This document shows, piece by piece, positions 57,013 through 64,000 of a stretch of DNA of 64,000 nt (position 1 is its first letter; each line of letters opens with the position of its first letter). Position numbers and translations under genes: made by a program. Source of the DNA: Diphasiastrum complanatum (Eukaryota > Streptophyta > Lycopodiopsida > Lycopodiales > Lycopodiaceae); NCBI GenBank assembly GCA_029204225.1, contig CM055094.1, positions 15,008,928 to 15,072,927 on the forward strand. Direction: 5' to 3'. Under the pieces are notes generated by a model. The model worked only from the letters and a program-made list of their open reading frames with translations, had not been told where the DNA came from and did no database searches.

Positions 57013-58331
57013 GTGTCCAATCAAGAATCTGCGCTTGTTAAAAGGACAAAATACAGAGCAACAGGCTTGTCGACAGTAAGATCCAATGGTTCTATGGTCA
57101 GAAGCAAAATCAAGCCAACAAGGAGCTCACCAGAAGGGGGATGTCAGATTGATCCATCTAAATCACGAGTTTCTTCAACAAACAGTGGCAAGGTAGAAGT
57201 TTTGGTTATATCCTCTTGCATGTCACTGAATTCAATGGAGGACCATAAAAGCCTACCAGTCTATTTTGTGGAAGATCCTAAGGGAAATCTGTTACCGATG
57301 TATGCCTATCAACTTAGAGGTGATGACATACTGCACTCAGTTAGGTGCTATGGATGCAGAGGAAAACACCGACGTGCTGAATGTCCACACTGAGGGGATC
57401 CGTCAACATTTGATCCCTCGTGTTCACAATGCAGAGTTAATCATCCATGCCGAGATTGCCTGATGAGAAATTCACAAATAGCCAAGAGGCATTTGGCCTA
57501 TGTAGACCGACGTGCACCTGTGGTAACCCTTCCACCTCGAACGTACTACAAAAGAAAAATCTTAGTGCCATCGGGTTATGAAGCGAGTGACGAAGAAGAA
57601 AATCTGACAAAAGTCCCAAGGTACGCAAAGATACCCTCGGGCAAACAAGTAGAACCATCACAGAAGACAAAGATGGTAGAATTCATCAAGCCAACGAGGA
57701 ACTCCAGCAGATTTTGTCAGGGCCTTTTTCGCACTCAATGCGAAGAATTCTTAGTGATGAATTACAAAGGGGACTAGCGTCAACAGGGCAACTTGAAGGC
57801 AATTCAGCACAAGATCCAAGAAAAAGTTCCATCACATGACCTTCAACTGGAAAGTGCAATGACCAAGAGAAGACTAAAGTTGATCATTGCCCCTCAACGA
57901 GCAAGATTCAACCGAAGTCTAATTGTTCCACAATTCAACATACCCCCAAATCAACGCCAATTTGAGGTATATCCATTCTTCAAAGGCCAAATCCAGGGAA
58001 TCCAAGCCCAAAATGGCCAATTGTACAACAAGAACCAAAACCTACAATGATAAAGCCTTGTCCTAAATCTATGATATTGACTGCTGAGGAAAGTCGTCAA
58101 GCTGATGTATACTTCGAATACCTAGACAGACAAGAGCATCAAGCAAACACGTCATATCCACATTATGATTTGGGGGAATCTATGACATTGGGACCAGTTG
58201 CGCCGATCTATGAAGATCAATTATATCAGCAGGATTTATCTTGGGATCCTCCGATGGAATGCCTCGACTACCCAATTGTCAATGAACAAGGTTATCTGAT
58301 ATGGCCACCAAACCCTTATGTGTATTATTGA
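57013..58331 (+). pseudogene. Element B Gag-like ORF with CX2CX3HX4C zinc knuckles
   Basis: ATG at 57013; one frame to 58050 with TGA at 57391 and TAG at 57775, then a frame change to the last part (58047-58331). Knuckle 1 CYGCRGKHRRAEC (about 57349) and knuckle 2 CSQCRVNHPCRDC (about 57421) have the short spacing seen in element A. The rest is basic and Gln-rich (LIVPQFNIPPNQRQFEVYPF). No enzyme motifs. It probably binds element RNA for packaging in trans by an autonomous partner, which is inference. The N-terminal Gag core seen in element A is not visible, so it may be internally deleted. Confidence 0.7.
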
Positions 58332-58480
58332 AAATCTGGCAAGTCTAGGTTCTTGCTGATCAACAATCAAAAAAGCTTCAGGTTTTATGTAAGCGAATTC
58401 TATCCACGTTTTTCCTGAAGCACTCATGTCCCAGCAATGAACGAACCGACAACAACGCTCCTTCACGATAGTTGTAGCCT

Positions 58481-58500
58481 AGTGCCGAGGGACCGGCACT
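58481..58500 (+). promoter_or_regulatory. Conserved 20-nt hairpin before the 3' LTR (element B)
   Basis: AGTGCCGAGGGACCGGCACT, identical to 40297-40316, 18 nt before the LTR start at 58519. Confidence 0.75.
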
Positions 58501-58518
58501 ACTTTGGGCCATGGACCC

Positions 58519-59393
<875 letters not shown>

Positions 59394-59759
59394 CCAGGTC
59401 AAGAGTCAGGCTATCCTCGATGGATGATGATAGCAAGACTAATGCCTTGTCATTCTTCTCCCTCCATTTGCGTAGCTCCTTGCCTGTTGTTGTAGGCATC
59501 TCCTCGATGCCATCTACCTAGGGGAATAATCCTTCTCCCTTCAGTATCTGCGAGGTCTTTCCCTTCCATGCTAGGAAGTTAGATCTTGATGAACCCAGAA
59601 CTGTACAGATCTTGGATTGTATGCTGCTGATTGAAGCCATTGCTCCTAAATTTGTGTTCTCACTTGTTAATAGTTCTTTGTTTGAATGCTTAGCCTCCTG
59701 GATTTGATAGCTTTTTGGCTATGTCAGACTATGACAAAGGTAGGCTCTGATACCACCAA

Positions 59760-60212
59760 TAGAAAAATCTAGATGTGCAAATTGTGCAAATTCAAAATTC
59801 CACAAAATTTTGGTAACGAACTGATAGAAATCCTTTGAACGATTTGCGAACAATTTTGCGAAACTATTATGATCACGAATAATTTCTGCTCGAGAAGAAT
59901 TCGCGATCCAATCAAGCTTTGCAATGAAACGAAATGAAGCGAAATAAGACGAAAGAGAAGAATTCACAAAAAGATCAATCAGGCTCTCTAACGAGACGAA
60001 ATAAAACGAAATGAAACAAAATCAAACTTAACGAAATGAAGCGAAACAAAACGAAACTTAAGTGAGCTTTGAGATTGATTTACGCTTATAGCCAAGTGAT
60101 CACGAAGCGAAATGAAGCGAAGTACAAAGCAAAAAACATTCGCGAATAAAAAAAGAGTTTGCGTGAAATTCAGATATGATTGCTGGTCACTGCCGGCTAT
60201 ATCATTCCTACA
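59760..60212 (-). repeat. 5' LTR of element G (possibly shared with element H)
   Basis: Same family as 53641-54065 (453 bp). On the minus strand it is preceded by GGAGGAT, the same polypurine end that precedes the 3' LTR at 54065, which a 5' LTR would not normally have. Confidence 0.85.
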
Positions 60213-60819
60213 ATCCTCCAAAATGTAGAAAAACACTGCTGATCTACGTTATAGATTATTATAGCATTCAACAAAATAAAACCAATGTGCAAAATTGAAT
60301 AAACAAGTGAATCAGATACACGAATAGTAGCAGACAAATATTTATTCGAGATCATACAATCATTCAGAATAATATGTGCATAACAGCTACAATATTATCT
60401 ATTGATCTCCTCAAATTTCAAGCATTGTGCGACAGACCACACAGCGCATTGGCGTGAGAGAAATGCAGTTCCCTCACGAATAATGTCTTGCTTACCAGCG
60501 GAATTCTAGATCTGTTGATCCTCTTACAAAATTTTCTTGCTGAGCACAGACGGACACGTATTCTGTATATTTTCATCTTACAGTATTATGCATCGAGCAG
60601 AAAGTATAAAGTTCGCAAACGTTTTTGTGTCACATCGTGTAACTTCTAGATTAGAAAGATTAAACATCTCTAACTAATTACAAATTACATGAGTGGCAGA
60701 TTAGCCATGATCTAGAGTACTTTTGCTGATGTCATGATATCTGATCAAATACTTGTACCCCTTGGTACTTGGTTGATCTTATTGGTCATTCAAGGAGCAA
60801 GAATGATTTGGTGTCGCGA
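60213..60819. other. No gene seen between LTR and copia RNase H
   Basis: AT-rich; may be the 3' untranslated part of element H (minus strand). Confidence 0.4.
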
Positions 60820-61640
60820 AACAATTTCATGTCGTGTGTCGCGAAATTGTTCCCGAATGCATGCATTTTCTTGATGAGACATGTTGAAGCTCCACCTCCT
60901 TTGCCATGACTGGTTCTCTCACAAAATGATAAGCCATCTCAATATATTTGCTCCTTGCATGAAAAAAAGGATTTCTTTCCAGGCTTTGAGCTAAAAGGTT
61001 ATCATGAAAGATGATTGGACACTTTTGAAAATCCAGCAAGTCGAAATCCAATACCATCCTTTTGATCCATAGCAGTACCAACACAATAGCTTAGATCTGG
61101 TCTTCTTATGGTTAGATATATGAGTGCTTATAGAGAGTAATGTCCTCAAAGGATCTTATGACTTAGCATCATCCATATGAAATCTTTTAAGAATAGAATT
61201 AGCATACTTCTCTTGAAACATGAATGTAGTTTGAGAAGTCGAAGTATTACTAAGATAAAATGCAAATGACCAAGATCATGTATCTCAAATTCCTTCTTGA
61301 GTGCTATCTTGATGTCATCTATTATATCCTTTTTGTTGCCTCCACTCAAAATGATATCATACACATAGATTAGAGGATAGTAACATCATTTCCAAAAAAT
61401 CTATAGTAAAGTGAATGATCGTACTCACTCATAATGAAATTTTGAGAAAGTAGAAAAGTGTTAAGCTTAGCATACCAACTCCTTGGTGCTTGCTTAACCC
61501 ATACAAACTCTTTTGGAGAAGACGCACATGATTTGACTTGCCATGAAAAATTTAACCCTTGGATTGTTCCATGTAAACCTCCTCTTCAAGATCTCCATTC
61601 AAGAATGCACTAGTGATATCCAATTGTCATGGATCCCATC
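60820..61640 (-). pseudogene. Element H: copia RT and RNase H relic
   Basis: Minus strand. QLDITSAFLNGDLEEEVYME (about 61625-61566), a broken YGL(K)QAP region (about 61500), then YDIILSGGNKKDIIDDIKIA and FEIHDLGHLHFIL (61364-61260), where YxDD has become VYDI. RNase H: SKYIEMAYHFVREPVMAKEV and ELQHVSS (about 60960-60870). Many frame breaks. Integrase and upstream parts were not found. Confidence 0.75.
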
Positions 61641-62478
61641 CACAAAGTGTTGCAAGAGAAGTGATGACCTGAATGCTAGCCATCTATAGCAGGTTCCTAT
61701 CCACTTCAATCCTAGATCCAAGCACATCAAGCATCAAAGAAGATGAATAGATTAACATGTTGTCACGTGGAGATTCATTCCCATGAGAGCGATAGCATAG
61801 CTCATAATCAAGCACATGCTTATGATTCCACATCTAGCACTAAGATTAACACTACATCCATTAACACTACAAAGATCAATCCCAACAATTAGCAAATCCA
61901 ACAAATAAAGCATGAGAAATAAAGATAGGAAGAAAAAGTGCAAGGACATCTGATTTTAATTCGAAAGAGGTTCCACCTGCTTTATTGAAATGGACATGGA
62001 AAATGAATCACAAAGCACTACTATGTATATGTATAATGGATTTTTAGGGCTTTGGCCTCAAATCCTATTGGCCAATTTCCACCTTGCTCATTATTTGAAA
62101 TTTTAAATTTGGGGGGAGCCCTTGATATTCACTAACTTGACTATTAGGTCTTGCGACAATGAATTCTCACAAAAAGGCCTAAAGTCCTCATATTAACTTC
62201 TAACTCATCAAATAACTATGTGATCATCGGGTTGGACTTATACACGTAGGGTGCCAAATCCCTCTCACTTATTAACCTCATGAGACTATTACTCAAGGCT
62301 TTGTCGAAGCTTTATGAGATGGTACTGAACTTTCTCCATAAATTCCAAGCGCGAATCGTTGAAATGTTATAGGTATATCAAGTGTACAATCAGCTACAAG
62401 AAAATTGCTTTGTTTCGACTTGTCATCTCTCTTGCACATATAGCCTGCTCTACAATCCATTGTTGCAAGAGCTTGATT
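61641..62478. other. No gene seen
   Basis: AT-rich, with one purine-rich run (GGGGGGAG at about 62112). No motif supports coding. Confidence 0.4.
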
Positions 62479-64000
62479 CTAGTTAACATTAACTATTTGA
62501 GAGTCGTAATGAACTCCCACAGCTTTGTTTTCTCGATCACAAGAATGATCTGTGCTTGATGAATCATCTTCCTTTTGAACTGCTAGTTTAATTGTACATG
62601 TCAATGAATCAACATTGACTGCACATTCAAGATTTTGAAATGCAATCTTTCTTGTTCGCCAGTCATGAATTACTTGCACAACTCGTAGTCATGGTCATCC
62701 CAACAAAATGTGATAAACCAATGGTGTGTCTGGTAAGTCCATTACTACGAAAGTAATGACAAACTGGATACCTGCAATTTTCACTAATATATCTTCCACT
62801 ATCCCTTAGGTCAAACTGTAGTCTGATCATCGAACTTAATAGCAAAAATGACAGGCTTAATCTTTGTAAGATGCCATTTGGCACATAACTTTGTTGAGAT
62901 CAAATTGACGCATGAACTTCTATCTATCACGGCTGCCTCTCGATTGAAGTTTTTATGTTGTATCGGCAAGGTGATATTTCTCTGCTCACTCTCCCTTGAT
63001 GCCCCTACATTGAGTATTCTGTTTGAATCATCAAATCCGACAGAAAACAGTTGTTCCTATTGGACACTTTGGTTAATTCTTTATCAATCTTTTGGCTACT
63101 ACTTCTTTGAATTGAGGCACCAATTTCAAGAATTCTCCCAAAGGAATGTTCATTTTACTTGACAGAATATTAACAATAAGTTCTGTTTGCGCCGTCTCCC
63201 ATTCAGTCATCTTGAATGGTTCTTCAAGATTATGTAACTGAGTGTAACATCCATACGTTGATGTGATCGGCAGGGGTAGGTAAAGCTAAAGGTTGCAAAA
63301 ATCCAAGACCATGGACCTTTCCATCTGGTGCTTTCCATCTAGGATTTTCTTGATGTTGAAACTTAGAATATCTTTGCTGAATGATCTGTTTGTCTCATGT
63401 TCAATTGAATTGCACAGATGACAATAGGTCTGTCATTCATCTTTTCATTTTCTGGACATTCGTTCATAGTATGATTTCTAGCACAAACTACATACCAAAC
63501 AATTTTACTACTAGCAAAAGTCTCAGCCATTTTATCAATTGCTTTGTCGCTCTTAGCTTGCTGCTCTTCCGACACTTTAACTTTGCATCAAACTAAGTTT
63601 GCATCTTTTCCAGCTGCATCTACTATTTTTGAGCAAGTTTTTCGAACTCATTCATCATCAACTCGATTGTTGCATTGATGTTCATAGATGCAATAGTTGT
63701 GAATGTTGTGGTGGTTTGCCCTATTGTATATGACAACATTCCAATATTTGTATGATCATCGAAATCATCATCATCTTTGCGTATTGCATCATCCATTGCA
63801 TGTTTTAATGAAAAATAATTTCCTTGACGTTTGAGTTCAAATCTGTTCATTTTTGGTAAACTTGCTAAGAACCACATGATCATAGCTTCATTGTTAATAA
63901 GATCTAGTTCATATTCAGATCTAAGATGTTTGATTCGCTCAATGTAATCTCGAACCCCCTCCTTCTTTTCCATTTTAATTTTACTTAAGAGTAGGAAAGG
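62479..64000 (-). pseudogene. Element D: gypsy Gag and protease relic related to element A (runs off right edge)
   Basis: Minus strand. 63973-63623: Gag C-terminal part (GVRDYIERIKHLRSEYELDL; MIMWFLASLPK). 63575-63363: WYVVCARNHTMNEC, a zinc knuckle that has lost its first Cys (Tyr instead) and has X3 between second Cys and His. 62900-62480: protease, with pieces FVVMDLPDTP and VIHDWRTRKIAFQNLE that align with ITFVVMDIPESP and VVHNWGIGKLTFENRE of element A. The active-site region is badly decayed. Same family as A but in the opposite orientation. Confidence 0.75.

Overview
This is a repeat-dense nuclear window from a large plant genome. The evidence is spliced plant-type exons of a SEUSS/SLK (Ldb1-family) co-regulator, plant-type Ty1/copia and Ty3/gypsy elements with tRNA-iMet- and tRNA-Asp-like primer binding sites, a BED/DUF659-type hAT relic, TTTAGGG-like runs and many long (GA/CT)n tracts. 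A 17.4-kb intron and a Naiad/Chlamys-like Penelope-type RT would fit a large-genome seed-free vascular plant such as a fern, or possibly a gymnosperm. That is inference; the sequence alone does not name a species. All translations and comparisons were made by eye, with no database search.

Layout. 1-5.5 kb: gypsy RT at the left edge (minus), then an internally deleted hAT transposase (minus) carrying a 144-bp TG..CA insertion with a tRNA-like pol III promoter. 5.5-24.1 kb: the 3' part of the SEUSS-like gene (plus), three exons at 5485-5578, 5913-5982 and 23432-24093. The intron between the last two holds, in order, an old LTR relic containing a foldback MITE and a young gag-pol gypsy element, a LINE relic (minus), a second LINE RT (minus) and a copia element (plus). 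24-31 kb: the 3' UTR region, microsatellites, and the leader and acidic ORF of a minus-strand LTR element. 31-40.4 kb: two joined, related gypsy-type elements (A, gag-PR-RT; E, an unusual long ORF behind its own TATA box). 40.4-47.3 kb: no genes, but a 1.56-kb inverted repeat, a tandem array and a regularly spaced hairpin array. 47.3-50.5 kb: a Penelope-like element (minus) between long direct repeats that abut (GA)n. 52-60.2 kb: a gypsy gag relic (F), then a copia element (G, minus) split by a complete non-autonomous LTR element (B, 4.1 kb, TSD CCAGG). 60.8-64 kb: copia RT/RNase H (H) and another A-like gypsy relic (D), both minus.

The only likely host gene is the SEUSS-like co-regulator; nearly everything else is mobile DNA. 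Elements A, B, D, E and perhaps F look like one family: a tRNA-Asp-type PBS where visible (A, B, F), a short CCHC spacing (CX2CX3HX4C in A, B, D), and a 20-nt hairpin 18 nt before the 3' LTR (B, E). Many reading frames are broken by TAG where CAG would be expected, the pattern left by CHG methylation and deamination.
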